From Terriglobia bacterium (lineage in GTDB: Bacteria > Acidobacteriota > Terriglobia > Bryobacterales > Bryobacteraceae), in contig JAIQFK010000008.1 in the NCBI GenBank assembly GCA_020073305.1, forward strand, positions 240,651 through 304,650: a stretch of 64,000 nucleotides of DNA, given 5' to 3'. Below, piece by piece: positions 46,765 to 55,731 of this stretch. How positions within the stretch are numbered: the first letter of the stretch is position 1; every line of letters starts with the position of its first letter. Made by a program: the position numbers and the translations under genes. The notes beneath the pieces were generated by a model. That model ran no database searches. It was not told the origin of the DNA and saw nothing but the letters and a program-made list of their open reading frames with translations.

Positions 46765-47820
46765 TTATTCCATCGGCTGATCGGGCTGGCCGTACAGTTC
46801 CTCGTCCGGCAGGACTTCAGGCAGCGAACCGGGCGCTGGAGGAGGCGGCGCTACCAGGTGGCCTTGTGCATCCACCTTCATGCCCAGCGACAGCCCCATG
46901 CTGGCGAGGATTTCCTTGATCTCATTCAGCGACTTGCGGCCGAAATTCTTGGTCCGGAGCATTTCGGCTTCGGTCTTCTGGACCAGCTCGCCGATGGTCT
47001 GGATGTTGGCGTTCTTCAGGCAATTGTAAGAGCGGACACTCAACTCCAGCTCTTCGACGGAGCGGTTTAATTGTTCGCCCATCTTATCGAGCGAGTGTTC
47101 GGCGGATTCCTCGGGGGCCTCGGGCAGCTCTTCGAAGTTGATAAAGATCGACATGTGGTCCTTGAGGAGCTTGGCGGCGTAGCCGATGGCGTCCTGGGGA
47201 GACACGGCGCCGTTGGTCCAGACCTCGAGGGTGAGCTTGTCGTAGTCGGTCATCTGGCCTAAGCGGGCGGCTTCCACGGTGAAGTTGACCTTGCGCACCG
47301 GGGAGTGCACGGAATCGATCGGGATGTAGCCGAGCGCCAGGTCCTCATCAAAGTTCTTGTCGGCGCTGACGTAGCCGCTGCCGCTTTTGAGGCGCATCTC
47401 AATATTGAGCTTGCCGCCTTCGCCGACCGTGGCGATGTGCAGGTTGCGATCGAGCACTTCGACGTCCTGATCGGTCTGAATCTGGCCGCTGAAGACTTCG
47501 CCCGGCTGTTCCACGGACAGGCGCACCGTCTTGACGCCTTCGCCCGTGATCTTGAACGGGATCTGCTTCAGATTGAGGATGATATCGGTGGCGTCTTCAA
47601 CTACTCCTGGAATGGGGCTGAATTCGTGCTCCACGCCCTCAATACGAACCGCCGTGATGGCCGCACCTTCGATGGAACTCAGGAGCACGCGTCGAAGGCC
47701 ATTGCCGATGGTGGTGCCGAAGCCGCGCTGGAAGGGCTGCGCGGTGAACATGCCATACCGGTCGGTAAGGGACTCGGTATTGGCGACAAGCCGTTTAGGT
47801 TTCTGGAAGCCTTTGAACAT
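46765..47820 (-). CDS. rpoA: RNA polymerase alpha subunit
   Basis: 351 residues. The N-terminal domain ([39 protein letters not shown]) assembles the enzyme; the C-terminal domain ([20 protein letters not shown], then [21 protein letters not shown]) binds UP elements and activators. Normal domain order, with a short Pro-rich C-terminal extension after about residue 325. Confidence 0.98.
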   Translation of the reverse strand: MFKGFQKPKRLVANTESLTDRYGMFTAQPFQRGFGTTIGNGLRRVLLSSIEGAAITAVRIEGVEHEFSPIPGVVEDATDIILNLKQIPFKITGEGVKTVRLSVEQPGEVFSGQIQTDQDVEVLDRNLHIATVGEGGKLNIEMRLKSGSGYVSADKNFDEDLALGYIPIDSVHSPVRKVNFTVEAARLGQMTDYDKLTLEVWTNGAVSPQDAIGYAAKLLKDHMSIFINFEELPEAPEESAEHSLDKMGEQLNRSVEELELSVRSYNCLKNANIQTIGELVQKTEAEMLRTKNFGRKSLNEIKEILASMGLSLGMKVDAQGHLVAPPPPAPGSLPEVLPDEELYGQPDQPME

Positions 47821-47835
47821 GGTTAGTTTCCTCAG

Positions 47836-48468
47836 TTACTTCGAGTACAACTCCACAATGAGCTGCTCGTTGATCGGAATCTGAATCAGCTCGTCACGCT
47901 TGGGCAAGCCGGTGATTTTGCCGCGCAGGTTCTCCCGGTCGCCTTCCATCCAGCCGGGCGACGGCGCATGCGCGGTGGCATCGCGAGCGGCCAGAATGGT
48001 GGGGTTGTTCTTGCTCACCTCGCGCACGGCCACCTCGTCGCCGATCTTGACCTGGAAGGACGGGATATTGACCTTGCGGCCGTTGACCTGAATATGGCCG
48101 TGGCGCACGATCTGGCGCGCCTGGGCGCGGCTGGTACCTAAGCCCATGCGGTAGATGACATTGTCCAGCCGGCGCTCCAGACCCGCGAACAGGTTCTCGC
48201 CGGTGATGCCTTTCTGGTGCGCGGCTTTTTCGAACCCGTTGCGGAACTGGGTTTCGAGCAGCCCGTAGACGCGGCGCATCTTCTGCTTCTCGCGGAGCTG
48301 CAGGCCGTAGCCGACCAGTTTCGATTTGCGGTCTTTTCCATGCTGTCCGGGGACGAAGTTGCGCTTTTCGATGGCGCACTTCTCACTGTGACAGCGCTCG
48401 CCCTTCAAGAATAGTTTCATGCCCTCGCGCCGGCAAAGCCGGCAGACAGGGCCTCGATAACGTGCCAA
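47836..48468 (-). CDS. rpsD: 30S ribosomal protein S4 (zinc-binding form)
   Basis: 210 residues. The N-terminal Cys set CRLC ... CHSEKC makes it the zinc-binding (C+) form. S4 RNA-binding domain: [21 protein letters not shown] and [18 protein letters not shown]. Initiates 30S assembly and may autoregulate the alpha operon. The 143-bp gap upstream (towards rpsK) holds a family A heptad hairpin. Confidence 0.97.
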   Translation of the reverse strand: MARYRGPVCRLCRREGMKLFLKGERCHSEKCAIEKRNFVPGQHGKDRKSKLVGYGLQLREKQKMRRVYGLLETQFRNGFEKAAHQKGITGENLFAGLERRLDNVIYRMGLGTSRAQARQIVRHGHIQVNGRKVNIPSFQVKIGDEVAVREVSKNNPTILAARDATAHAPSPGWMEGDRENLRGKITGLPKRDELIQIPINEQLIVELYSK

Positions 48469-48543
48469 TGTTCCTCCTTGCTACCTTCTCGCTTTCAGGT
48501 GCAGTTTACAATCCGGCACTCGGATCTTCGTCCTGCTTCAAAA

Positions 48544-48608
48544 GGTGCCAGGTGTCAGGTGCCAGGTGTTAGAAAACCTAACACCTAAAACCTAGGACCT
48601 AGCACCTG
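48544..48608. repeat. Family A heptad hairpin between rpsK and rpsD
   Basis: Left arm of four seven-base units (GGTGCCA GGTGTCA GGTGCCA GGTGTTA), a short GAAAACC turn, right arm TAACACC TAAAACC TAGGACC TAGCACC. It ends three bases from the rpsK stop. The sequence at the rpsK edge (TAA-AGACAGGTGCTAGG on the minus strand) closely matches the edge after map. Confidence 0.9.
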
Positions 48609-48611
48609 TCT

Positions 48612-49022
48612 TTACACTCTTCGCTTCTTCGGCGGCCTACAGCCGTTGTGGGGGATGGGCGTGGAGTCTTTGATGCTGCGAACCTCCAAACCCGCCGTCG
48701 AGAGCGCACGCACTGCCGATTCGCGGCCCGATCCCGGGCCGCTCACGCGAACTTCGACGGTCCGCATCCCGCTTTCCGATGCTTTGTTGGCCGCAGTCAG
48801 CGCGGCCTGCTGGGCGGCAAAGGGAGTGCCCTTGCGCGACCCGCGAAAACCCAGCGACCCGGCACTCGACCAGGATATGGTTTGCCCCTCCTGATCGGCG
48901 ATGGTGACGATGGTGTTATTGAACGTCGCCTGGATATGCACGATGCCCGAATGGACAACGCGCTTTTCCTTTTTCTTAAATGTCTTCTTCTTGCCTGCTG
49001 GTTTGGCTGGAGCTTTGGCCAT
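48612..49022 (-). CDS. rpsK: 30S ribosomal protein S11
   Basis: 136 residues. [40 protein letters not shown] and [17 protein letters not shown] (C-terminal signature) identify S11. The N-terminus is Lys/Ala-rich. Forms the 30S platform. Begins four bases after the rpsM stop. Confidence 0.98.
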   Translation of the reverse strand: MAKAPAKPAGKKKTFKKKEKRVVHSGIVHIQATFNNTIVTIADQEGQTISWSSAGSLGFRGSRKGTPFAAQQAALTAANKASESGMRTVEVRVSGPGSGRESAVRALSTAGLEVRSIKDSTPIPHNGCRPPKKRRV

Positions 49023-49026
49023 AGGT

Positions 49027-49413
49027 TTATGTCTTCGACGCCGCTTTCTTCTTATTGGCCACGGTGCCGCGGCGCGGTCCCTTGCGCGTGCGGGCGTTGG
49101 TGTGGGTTCGCTGGCCGCGCACCGGCAGTCCGCGGCGGTGCCGCAGGCCGCGGTAGGAGCCCATCTCGATGTGCCGCTTGATATTCATCGAGACTTCCTT
49201 GCGCAGATCGCCTTCGACGGCGCCTTCTTCTTCGAGGATCTGGCGCACGCGGTTCACTTCGTCCTCGGCGAGGTCGCCGATCTTCTTGTCAAACTCGATC
49301 CCGGCCCGATGGAGCACGGAACGTGCACGGCTGCGGCCCACGCCGTAGATGTAGGTAAGGCCGACTTCCGCTCTCTTTTTGGGCGGCAGATCGACGCCCG
49401 CAATACGTGCCAT
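49027..49413 (-). CDS. rpsM: 30S ribosomal protein S13
   Basis: 128 residues. [39 protein letters not shown] and [20 protein letters not shown] are S13 signatures. Contacts the head of the 30S subunit and tRNA. Nine bases after rpmJ. Confidence 0.98.
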   Translation of the reverse strand: MARIAGVDLPPKKRAEVGLTYIYGVGRSRARSVLHRAGIEFDKKIGDLAEDEVNRVRQILEEEGAVEGDLRKEVSMNIKRHIEMGSYRGLRHRRGLPVRGQRTHTNARTRKGPRRGTVANKKKAASKT

Positions 49414-49422
49414 GATTCTCTC

Positions 49423-49536
49423 CTATCCCTGGCGCTGCTTGTGTTTCGGATTCGGGCAGATGACCCGCACCACGCCGTAGCGATGGATCACCTTGCACTT
49501 ATCGCAAATCTTCTTGACTGACGCTCGCACTTTCAT
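49423..49536 (-). CDS. rpmJ: 50S ribosomal protein L36
   Basis: 37 residues from the ATG at 49536 ([20 protein letters not shown], then [17 protein letters not shown]), the full L36 with its CxxC, Cys and His zinc ligands. Too short for many gene callers. Its start lies in an 11-bp sequence (TTCATAACTTT on the plus strand) that is repeated at the infA stop, see findings. Confidence 0.97.
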   Translation of the reverse strand: MKVRASVKKICDKCKVIHRYGVVRVICPNPKHKQRQG

Positions 49537-49542
49537 AACTTT

Positions 49543-49619
49543 AGGTGTCAGGTGCTAGGTGCCAAGTGTTAGCAACCTAAAACCTGTTCAACCGCTCCCT
49601 TTGGTCGCGGCTCGGTAAC
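49543..49619. repeat. Family A heptad element inserted between infA and rpmJ
   Basis: GGTGTCA GGTGCTA GGTGCCA AGTGTTA units from about 49544, then a partial right arm AACC TAAAACC TG (to 49585), then a GC-rich tract to 49619. The direct repeat TTCATAACTTT flanks it exactly (49532-49542 and 49620-49630), covering the rpmJ start on one side and the infA stop on the other. Confidence 0.85.
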
Positions 49620-49620
49620 T

Positions 49621-49827
49621 TCATAACTTTTTCAAAATCCGGCCGCGGGTTTGGTCCGCAGCGGCCAACTCAATTTCTACCTTGTCGCCGGGTAACAGAC
49701 GAACAAAGTTTCGTTCCTTCATGCCGACCGGGTGGGCCAGAATCTGGTGCCCTTTGCCCAGATCAACCCGAAATACCAGTTGCGGCAACTCTTCCAAAAC
49801 CGATCCCTGGCACCTAACACCTGGCAC
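49621..49827 (-). CDS. infA: Translation initiation factor IF-1, altered N-terminus
   Basis: 68 residues if started at GTG 49827. The OB-fold core is clear: VLEELPQLVFRVDLGKGHQI, LAHPVGMKERNFVRLLPGDK, VEIELAAADQTRGRILKKL. The usual start (MPKEDAIEVEGTV-like) is missing; upstream of VLEELP the frame reads through a family A heptad repeat (PGVRCQGS). A TTG at the first Leu of LEELPQ, with AGGGA seven bases before it, would give a shorter protein. Core divergence (LAHPVGMKERNF, where HVSGKMR-NF is usual) suggests a variant IF-1; a second, canonical infA may exist elsewhere. Next to map, the usual position. Confidence 0.75.
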   Translation of the reverse strand: MPGVRCQGSVLEELPQLVFRVDLGKGHQILAHPVGMKERNFVRLLPGDKVEIELAAADQTRGRILKKL

Positions 49828-49837
49828 CTAGCACCTG
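49807..49837. repeat. Family A heptad half-element over the infA 5' end
   Basis: Only one arm is present: TGGCACC TAACACC TGGCACC TAGCACC. It lies between map and the infA core and contributes the putative infA start codon and first residues. After it, CTGCCTTTAC runs into the map stop codon, as at rpsK. Confidence 0.85.
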
Positions 49838-49840
49838 CCT

Positions 49841-50611
49841 TTACGGCCTTGTTAAGACCCAGGGGCCGTTTGACGTTACGGCCACGCAGTGTTCGAAATG
49901 GGCCGAGTTGGACCCGTCTTTGGTCACGGCGGTCCACTTGTCGCCCAGTACCTTGGCGTCGGCCTTGCCCGCGTTCACCATGGGCTCGATGGCCAGCACC
50001 ATGCCTTCTTTCAGACGCGGATTCTCATTCTTGCGATCCACGTAATTGGGAATCTGCGGCTCCTCGTGAAGCTGGGTGCCGATGCCGTGTCCCACATACT
50101 CCCGTACCACAGAAAAACCGTTCGAAACCACGTGGCGCTCCACCGTGCCGCACACGTCAAACAGCCGGTTGCCGGAGCGCGCCTGCTGGATGGCCAGTTC
50201 CAGAGAATCCCGGGTCACCTGCAGCAGGCGTTTCGTTTCCTCACTGAGTTCGCCCACGCCCACGGTGATGGCGGAATCTCCAAAATAACCGTCCAGTTGC
50301 ACGCCGGTGTCGATCGAAACAATATCGCCCTTCTTCAAAATCCGCTTGGGCGACGGCATGCCGTGCACAATCTCACTGTTGACCGAGGTGCACAGCACGT
50401 ATTTATATCGCTCCCCGGCCGCCGGAACAAAATACCCTTTAAAGGCGGGGCGGGCGCCGGCATCCGCAATCATGCGGTCCGCCGCCACTTCCAGATCGTA
50501 CGTGCTGACGCCCTCCTCGACCATGTCGCCCAGTTTCTTCAGGACGGTGAAGACCAGAAGCCCGCTGCGCCGCATCTTTTCCAGTTCGGCGGCCGTTTTT
50601 CGAATGATCAT
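49841..50611 (-). CDS. map: Methionine aminopeptidase type I
   Basis: 256 residues. Metal ligands in SIDTGVQLDGYFGDSAITVG (Asp, Asp), GHGIGTQLHEEP (His) and VLAIEPMVNAG/FEHCVAVTSNG (Glu, Glu); VHGMPSPKRILKKGD carries the substrate His. Removes the initiator Met. Its ATG overlaps the adk stop by four bases (ATGA). Short N-terminus, type Ia. Confidence 0.97.
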   Translation of the reverse strand: MIIRKTAAELEKMRRSGLLVFTVLKKLGDMVEEGVSTYDLEVAADRMIADAGARPAFKGYFVPAAGERYKYVLCTSVNSEIVHGMPSPKRILKKGDIVSIDTGVQLDGYFGDSAITVGVGELSEETKRLLQVTRDSLELAIQQARSGNRLFDVCGTVERHVVSNGFSVVREYVGHGIGTQLHEEPQIPNYVDRKNENPRLKEGMVLAIEPMVNAGKADAKVLGDKWTAVTKDGSNSAHFEHCVAVTSNGPWVLTRP

Positions 50612-51318
50612 CGCTCCCGGATCAGCACCTCGATTTTCCGGAAGACCGCTTCCGGAGGATCGTGGCTGGCATCAACTTCGTATATCCGCTTGCCCTTCTC
50701 GCGAAAATAATCCAGAATCGGCCGCGTCTGGTGGCCGTACTCTTCCAGACGCTCCCGGATCACAGATTCGCGATCATCTTCCCGAACAATCAGTTTCGCG
50801 CCTTCCAGGTCGCACGCGCCTGACACTTTGGGCGCTCTGGAAACCAGGTTATACAAGGTGCCGCACACAGGGCACTGCCGACGTCCGGTAAGGCGAGCAA
50901 TAATTACATTGTAATCGACTACCAGGTGAATCACCAACTCCGGGATTCCCCGAGCCGCCAGCATTCCACACAACTTCTCAGCCTGCGCCGCGGTACGGGG
51001 ATACCCGTCCAGGATGAAACCGCGCGCAGTGTCCGACTCGGCCAGACGCTGTTCCACCAGCGCGTTGACGACCTCGTCTTTGACTAAGATTCCTGCCTTC
51101 AATTTCTCTTCGACCGCCGTGCCTACCGCGTTGCCGTGGCGAACATGTTCGCGCAGCATGTCGCCGGTCGAGATCTGAGGAATTCCCAGGAGTTGGCCTA
51201 ACAATTTCGACTGGGTACCCTTTCCCGAACCCGGCGAGCCAAACAGCACGAAAGCCAGCGCCTGGGGTTTGTCCGGTGGTTTACCTGCCCGTTCGCCCCC
51301 GGAATCCGTGTTTGGCAC
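50608..51318 (-). CDS. adk: Adenylate kinase
   Basis: 236 residues from GTG 51318, with about 20 extra residues before the P-loop (VLFGSPGSGKGTQSKLLGQL); the extension is Pro/Gly-rich and the true start could be further in. Interconverts ATP + AMP and 2 ADP. AMP-binding GFILDGYPRTAAQ and the LID with CPVCG ... CDLEG: the fourth metal ligand, usually Cys or Asp, is Glu here. Long form. Between secY and map as usual. Confidence 0.95.
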   Translation of the reverse strand: MPNTDSGGERAGKPPDKPQALAFVLFGSPGSGKGTQSKLLGQLLGIPQISTGDMLREHVRHGNAVGTAVEEKLKAGILVKDEVVNALVEQRLAESDTARGFILDGYPRTAAQAEKLCGMLAARGIPELVIHLVVDYNVIIARLTGRRQCPVCGTLYNLVSRAPKVSGACDLEGAKLIVREDDRESVIRERLEEYGHQTRPILDYFREKGKRIYEVDASHDPPEAVFRKIEVLIRER

Positions 51319-51343
51319 GCTAACCTGTCAATCTCCAAAATCC

Positions 51344-52741
51344 CTAAAAGCTGGGTCTGCGGCCGCGAATCCGGCCGGCGCGCGGCGTAAAGCCTTCGTA
51401 GTGGCGCATGATCAACTGCGCCTCAATCTGGTTGACGGTATCCATCGCCACGCCGACGACGATGAGGAGGGAAGTACCGCCGAAATAAAATTGCACGTTG
51501 AGCCCGTCCAGGATGAATCGCGGGAAATACTGGTCGATCCAGTTGCCCACCAGCGCGAGATGCTGCAGGTGGATGCCGGAAATCATGATGTCGGGGATGA
51601 GGCAAAGAATCGAGAGATAGATGCCGCCCACCACGGTGATCTTGGTGAGGATGGCGTTCATGTATTCGGCGGTATTGCGCCCCGGCCGGATGCCGGGAAT
51701 GAACCCGCCGTACTTGCGCATGTTGTCGGCAGCCTCGTTGGGGTTGAAAATGATCGAGACGTAGAAGAAGCAGAAGAACACGATGCCGACGACGAACAAG
51801 ACGACGTAGAGCGGCTCGCCGTGCCGGATGGACTGCAACATCCCGCTGAGGTATTTACTGCTCTGCACGAAGGGCAACTGGCTGAGCGTCTGCGGAAACG
51901 CCAGAATGGACGACGCAAAGATGACGGGAATCACACCGCCCGCGTTCACCTTGAGCGGCATGTGGGTGGATTGCCCGCCCATGACGCGGCGGCCCACGAC
52001 ACGTTTGGCGTACTGGACGGGAATGCGGCGCTCGCCGCGTTCCACCAGCACAATGAACGCCACCACCGCGATCATCATGACCAGGATCATGGCCAGGGTG
52101 ATGAAGCCCCATTCCTTGGTGACGAAGACGTTGGTGTAGATATTCTGAATGGCATTGGGCAGGCCCACGACGATGCCCGCGAAAATGATGAGCGACATGC
52201 CGTTGCCGATGCCGCGGTCACTGATCTGTTCGCCCAGCCACATGATGAACGCCGTGCCGGTGGTGAGCGAGATGATGGTCATCAACACGAACCCGACGCC
52301 GGGGTTGAGGACAATATTGCCCTGCATGGCCTGCAAGCCCGTGGCGATGCCAAACGACTGCATCAGGGCCAGGATCACGGTGAGGTAGCGCGTCCACTGC
52401 GTGATTTTGCGGCGGCCCAGTTCCCCTTCTTTTTGGAGCTTCTCGAGAGTGGGGATGACCACGGTGAGCAGTTGGAGAATGATCGACGCCGTGATGTAGG
52501 GCATGATGCCCAGGGCGAAGATGGTCAGGCGCCGGATGTTGCCGCCGGCGAACAGGTCGAAGAAGCCGAAGATGGTGCCCTGGTTGCGCGAGAAAAAGTC
52601 CTGCCAGCGGTGGATGTCAATGCCGGGAGTGGGGATGTGCCCACCGAGCCGGTAGACCGCCAAAAGCATAAGCGTGAAGAAAACGCGCTTGCGCAGGTCC
52701 GGGATGCGGAAAACGTTGGCAACGGCTTCAAAGAATTTCAT
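51344..52741 (-). CDS. secY: Preprotein translocase subunit SecY
   Basis: 465 residues, ten membrane helices. YRLGGHIPTPGID, ASIILQLLTVVIPTLEKLQKEGE, the plug-region sequence after FDLFAGGNIRRLTIFALGI, and KYGGFIPGIRPGRNTAEYMN are SecY signatures. Forms the protein-conducting channel. Last spc-operon gene, after rplO. Confidence 0.98.
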   Translation of the reverse strand: MKFFEAVANVFRIPDLRKRVFFTLMLLAVYRLGGHIPTPGIDIHRWQDFFSRNQGTIFGFFDLFAGGNIRRLTIFALGIMPYITASIILQLLTVVIPTLEKLQKEGELGRRKITQWTRYLTVILALMQSFGIATGLQAMQGNIVLNPGVGFVLMTIISLTTGTAFIMWLGEQISDRGIGNGMSLIIFAGIVVGLPNAIQNIYTNVFVTKEWGFITLAMILVMMIAVVAFIVLVERGERRIPVQYAKRVVGRRVMGGQSTHMPLKVNAGGVIPVIFASSILAFPQTLSQLPFVQSSKYLSGMLQSIRHGEPLYVVLFVVGIVFFCFFYVSIIFNPNEAADNMRKYGGFIPGIRPGRNTAEYMNAILTKITVVGGIYLSILCLIPDIMISGIHLQHLALVGNWIDQYFPRFILDGLNVQFYFGGTSLLIVVGVAMDTVNQIEAQLIMRHYEGFTPRAGRIRGRRPSF

Positions 52742-52759
52742 GATCTCGCCTCGGCCCGT

Positions 52760-53218
52760 CTACTGCTGGGGCGCATCCGCTCCGATGACCACGGCCTCGC
52801 CGCCGGCCTTTTGGATTTTCTCCAGAGCGGACCGCGAAAACAGGTGCGCTTCCACACGGATCTTTCGCGTGAGCTCGCCCGAACCCAGCACCTTCACGCC
52901 GTCGAGCATTTTTCGAACCACGCCCAGCTCAGCCAGCCGATCGGGGTTGAAGCTATCGCCCTCGAGCTTGTCCAGCCGTCCCAGGTTCACTAAAGCATAC
53001 TGCTTCTTGAAAATGTTGGTGAAGCCGCGTTTGGGCAGGCGGCGGTGGAGGGGCATCTGGCCGCCCTCGAAACCGCGCATGATGCTGTAGCCGGAGACCG
53101 AGCGCGCGCCCTTGCTGCCGCGCGTGGACGTCTTGCCGAGGCCCGACCCCATTCCGCGGCCGATCCGCTTCTTCCTGTGTTTTTGGCCTGACGGCGGTTT
53201 CAGATTGCTGAGATTCAT
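52760..53218 (-). CDS. rplO: 50S ribosomal protein L15
   Basis: 152 residues. [20 protein letters not shown], then [20 protein letters not shown] and [17 protein letters not shown] are L15 signatures. Five bases after rpmD and 18 before secY. Confidence 0.98.
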   Translation of the reverse strand: MNLSNLKPPSGQKHRKKRIGRGMGSGLGKTSTRGSKGARSVSGYSIMRGFEGGQMPLHRRLPKRGFTNIFKKQYALVNLGRLDKLEGDSFNPDRLAELGVVRKMLDGVKVLGSGELTRKIRVEAHLFSRSALEKIQKAGGEAVVIGADAPQQ

Positions 53219-53223
53219 AGGGC

Positions 53224-53412
53224 CTAATTCTCCACCAGTTCGACGAGATGCGGAATCTTCTTCACCATGCCGCGGAATCCCGGCGTGTCAGGCCGCTCGA
53301 CGACCTGATTCAGTTTTCGCAACCCGAGGCCGCGCACGATCTTCTTATGCTTCTCGGGCGTGCAGATGGGGCTGTGTACGAGCTTGATTTTGATCTTAGC
53401 TTCCATGTTCAT
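53224..53412 (-). CDS. rpmD: 50S ribosomal protein L30
   Basis: 62 residues (60 if the second ATG at 53406 is used). [39 protein letters not shown] and [13 protein letters not shown] identify L30. Preceded by a 75-bp gap with a GAGACGCG repeat. Confidence 0.96.
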   Translation of the reverse strand: MNMEAKIKIKLVHSPICTPEKHKKIVRGLGLRKLNQVVERPDTPGFRGMVKKIPHLVELVEN

Positions 53413-53487
53413 TCACCGCCGAGACGCGGAGACGCGGAGAAGGATTCTAAATCCCAAATCCTTTTTCCCGCGCCGCAGCGGCTCCAT
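53413..53487. repeat. GAGACGCG tandem repeat in the rpsE-rpmD gap
   Basis: CCGCCGAGACGCGGAGACGC-type tandem (about 53417-53442; eight-base GAGACGCG unit, then GAGACGCGGAGA) followed by an A+T-rich tract (ATTCTAAATCCCAAATCC). It is a different unit from families A and B but of similar size, and again sits in one of the few long gaps of the operon. Confidence 0.6.
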
Positions 53488-54000
53488 TTACATTTTCTCC
53501 ACTGTCAGGCCGCGCATTTCGGCCACCGCGTTCTTGTCGCGCAACTGCTCGAGCGCGTTGATGGTCGCCTTGACCACGTTGTGAGGATTATGCGAGCCGA
53601 TCGACTTGGTCAGCACGTTCGGAATCCCGCAGGCCTGAACCACGGCGCGCACCGGGCCGCCCGCGATGACGCCGGTGCCTTCCGGGGCGGGCTTCAACAG
53701 CACCAGCCCGCTGCCGAACCGGCCCAGCACCTGGTGGGGAATGGTGGTATTGAGGATATGAACCCGGCGCAGGTTCTTCTTGGCGGCCTCGATGCCTTTG
53801 CGGATGGCGGAGGGGACTTCCTTGGCCTTGCCGACGCCGAAGCCGACGACTTTGGCGGAAGAATCGCCGACCACGACCAATGCGGAAAAGCTGAGGTTCT
53901 TGCCGCCCTTAACGACCTTGGTGACGCGATTGATCGACACCACCTGCTCCTTGAGGTTCAGAGACTGCGGATCGATCCGTTTGACTACAATGGAAGCCAT
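53488..54000 (-). CDS. rpsE: 30S ribosomal protein S5
   Basis: 170 residues. [40 protein letters not shown] and the C-terminal domain [20 protein letters not shown] with [16 protein letters not shown] are S5 signatures. Contributes to decoding fidelity. Three bases after rplR. Confidence 0.98.
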   Translation of the reverse strand: MASIVVKRIDPQSLNLKEQVVSINRVTKVVKGGKNLSFSALVVVGDSSAKVVGFGVGKAKEVPSAIRKGIEAAKKNLRRVHILNTTIPHQVLGRFGSGLVLLKPAPEGTGVIAGGPVRAVVQACGIPNVLTKSIGSHNPHNVVKATINALEQLRDKNAVAEMRGLTVEKM

Positions 54001-54003
54001 CGA

Positions 54004-54486
54004 TTAGAACTCCAGTCCCGCTTTACGCGCGGCGTCCGCCAACGCCTTGAGGCGTCCGTGGTAAATGTAACCACCGCGATCGAACACCACGGCCTTGATG
54101 CCCTTTTCTTTGGCACGCTGGGCAATGGTTGTGCCGATGAGCCGCGCGCCGGCGACATTGCCGCCGCTGGCCTTGGTGGCAGCCGGAGCCGGAGCCGGAG
54201 CCGGTTTCTTGCCGCCCTTTTTCTCGCCCTTATCGGCCTTGGGGGGATCGGCCTTGGGAGGGGCGGCGGCCGGGGCCGGTGTACTGGCGCCGTCGCGGAG
54301 TCCCTCTTCGGTGGACGACGCCGACACCAACGTCTGGCTCTTTGTGTCGTCGATAATCTGCGCGTAAATATGCGTCAAGCTGCGGAAGACTGCCAGGCGC
54401 GGCCGTTCCGGCGTGCCATGCACCTTGCGGCGGATGCGGGTGTGAATGCGGCCGCGAATCTCGTTCTTGTTGGTTCTCTGGATCAT
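54004..54486 (-). CDS. rplR: 50S ribosomal protein L18 with a Pro/Ala/Lys insertion
   Basis: 160 residues, about 40 more than usual. N-terminal core [20 protein letters not shown] with [21 protein letters not shown]-terminal core [20 protein letters not shown], then [20 protein letters not shown]. Between them, about residues 65-107 are a low-complexity insert ([20 protein letters not shown], then [14 protein letters not shown]). Binds 5S rRNA; the insert lies where normal L18 has a short loop. Overlaps rplF by four bases. Confidence 0.96.
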   Translation of the reverse strand: MIQRTNKNEIRGRIHTRIRRKVHGTPERPRLAVFRSLTHIYAQIIDDTKSQTLVSASSTEEGLRDGASTPAPAAAPPKADPPKADKGEKKGGKKPAPAPAPAATKASGGNVAGARLIGTTIAQRAKEKGIKAVVFDRGGYIYHGRLKALADAARKAGLEF

Positions 54487-55049
54487 GCCTTTGCACCGGT
54501 GGCGCCCGTCTTGCCGACCTTCTTCCGGAGCACTTCGCCGGCGTAACGGATGCCTTTGTTCTTGTAAGGATCGGGTTTGCGCAGCGCCCGAATATTGGCC
54601 GCCACCTGCCCGAGCAACTGCTTGTCGTAGCTCGAGAGCAGGATAGGCAGAGTGGGGTGTCCGCCTACGGAAAACGGCTTGTCTACGGTCATGGTTACGC
54701 CATCGGGCAGCAGAACCTCGATCGGATGCGAATACCCCAGCGTGAAGGTAGCGACGTGGCCCTTTACATCGGCGCGATAGCCGATGCCGACGATCTCGAG
54801 CCGTTTGGTGAAGCCCGTGGCCACGCCGTTGATGGCATTGGCAGCGAGTGCGCGCGTCAGGCCGTGCAGGGCGGCGTGCTCGTCGCCGTCGCGGGCAATC
54901 TGAACGACGCCGTTCTCCTGCTGGATCTTGATCCCCGGCGGGATGGGCACCGCTAGCTTGCCCTTGGGCCCTTCGACCTGCAATTGTTCGCCGACGCTGA
55001 TCTTTACGCCTTTCGGCAGCGGAATCGGCTTGTTTCCAACTCGTGACAT
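54483..55049 (-). CDS. rplF: 50S ribosomal protein L6
   Basis: 188 residues. [38 protein letters not shown] and [20 protein letters not shown] with GKTGA are L6 signatures. Two repeated L6 folds. Located 24 bp after rpsH. Confidence 0.98.
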   Translation of the reverse strand: MSRVGNKPIPLPKGVKISVGEQLQVEGPKGKLAVPIPPGIKIQQENGVVQIARDGDEHAALHGLTRALAANAINGVATGFTKRLEIVGIGYRADVKGHVATFTLGYSHPIEVLLPDGVTMTVDKPFSVGGHPTLPILLSSYDKQLLGQVAANIRALRKPDPYKNKGIRYAGEVLRKKVGKTGATGAKA

Positions 55050-55073
55050 AGGTTCAGCCTTCTAGAAAAATCA

Positions 55074-55469
55074 TCACCAAATCTGGCACAGCAACTCGCC
55101 GCCGACGCCCTCGCGATGAGCGGTACGGCCGGTCATCACGCCACGCGGGGTGGTCAGAATGTTGATGCCGAGGCCGCCCTGCACGCGGGGGATATCGTCC
55201 CGGCCCACGTAGACGCGGCAGCCCGGACGCGACACGCGCTCGATACGCGTGATGACGGGGGCGTTGTTCGGCGCGTACTTCAAATAGATCTTGATGACCT
55301 TTTTGACGCCTTCCTCGGCCACCTTGAAATTCGCGATGTAGCCCTCTTCTTTGAGGATGCGCGCGATTTCCGCCTTGAGTTTGGACGCAGGCACGTCAAC
55401 CTTCGGATGCCGGGAGGCGATGGCATTGCGCACCCGGGTCAGCATATCGGCAATGGGATCGCTAGTCAT
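55074..55469 (-). CDS. rpsH: 30S ribosomal protein S8
   Basis: 131 residues. MTSDPIADMLTRVRNAI, RVSRPGCRVYVGRDDIPRVQ and GLGINILTTPRGVMTGRTAH identify S8, a primary 16S-binding protein and spc-operon autoregulator in E. coli. Nine bases after rpsN. Confidence 0.98.
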   Translation of the reverse strand: MTSDPIADMLTRVRNAIASRHPKVDVPASKLKAEIARILKEEGYIANFKVAEEGVKKVIKIYLKYAPNNAPVITRIERVSRPGCRVYVGRDDIPRVQGGLGINILTTPRGVMTGRTAHREGVGGELLCQIW

Positions 55470-55478
55470 GACGTCCTC

Positions 55479-55706
55479 CTACCAACTGGCCTTGATCACG
55501 CCGGGAATCTCCCCGTTCAGCGCGAGCTGCCGGAAGCACAGGCGGCACACTCCGAACTTGCGGAGAAACGCGCGCGCGCGGCCGCATCGCCAGCAGCGGT
55601 TGCGATGCCTGACCTCCAGCATCGGTACCTTCTTACGCTCCGCCCTGGCTCGGGCGATGGCGGTGGATGACTTAACATGTTTTGCTTTTCTGGCGGTTGT
55701 TGCCAT
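55479..55706 (-). CDS. rpsN: 30S ribosomal protein S14, type Z
   Basis: 75 residues from the ATG at 55706, preceded by GAGGAGAAG; a longer open frame to 55784 runs into rplE. The zinc-binding set CWRC ... CRLC with [20 protein letters not shown] and [11 protein letters not shown] is the type Z (zinc) form, with about 14 extra residues at the N-terminus ([14 protein letters not shown]). Confidence 0.95.
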   Translation of the reverse strand: MATTARKAKHVKSSTAIARARAERKKVPMLEVRHRNRCWRCGRARAFLRKFGVCRLCFRQLALNGEIPGVIKASW

Positions 55707-55731
55707 TCGTTTCGCTCTTCTCCTCGCTCCG

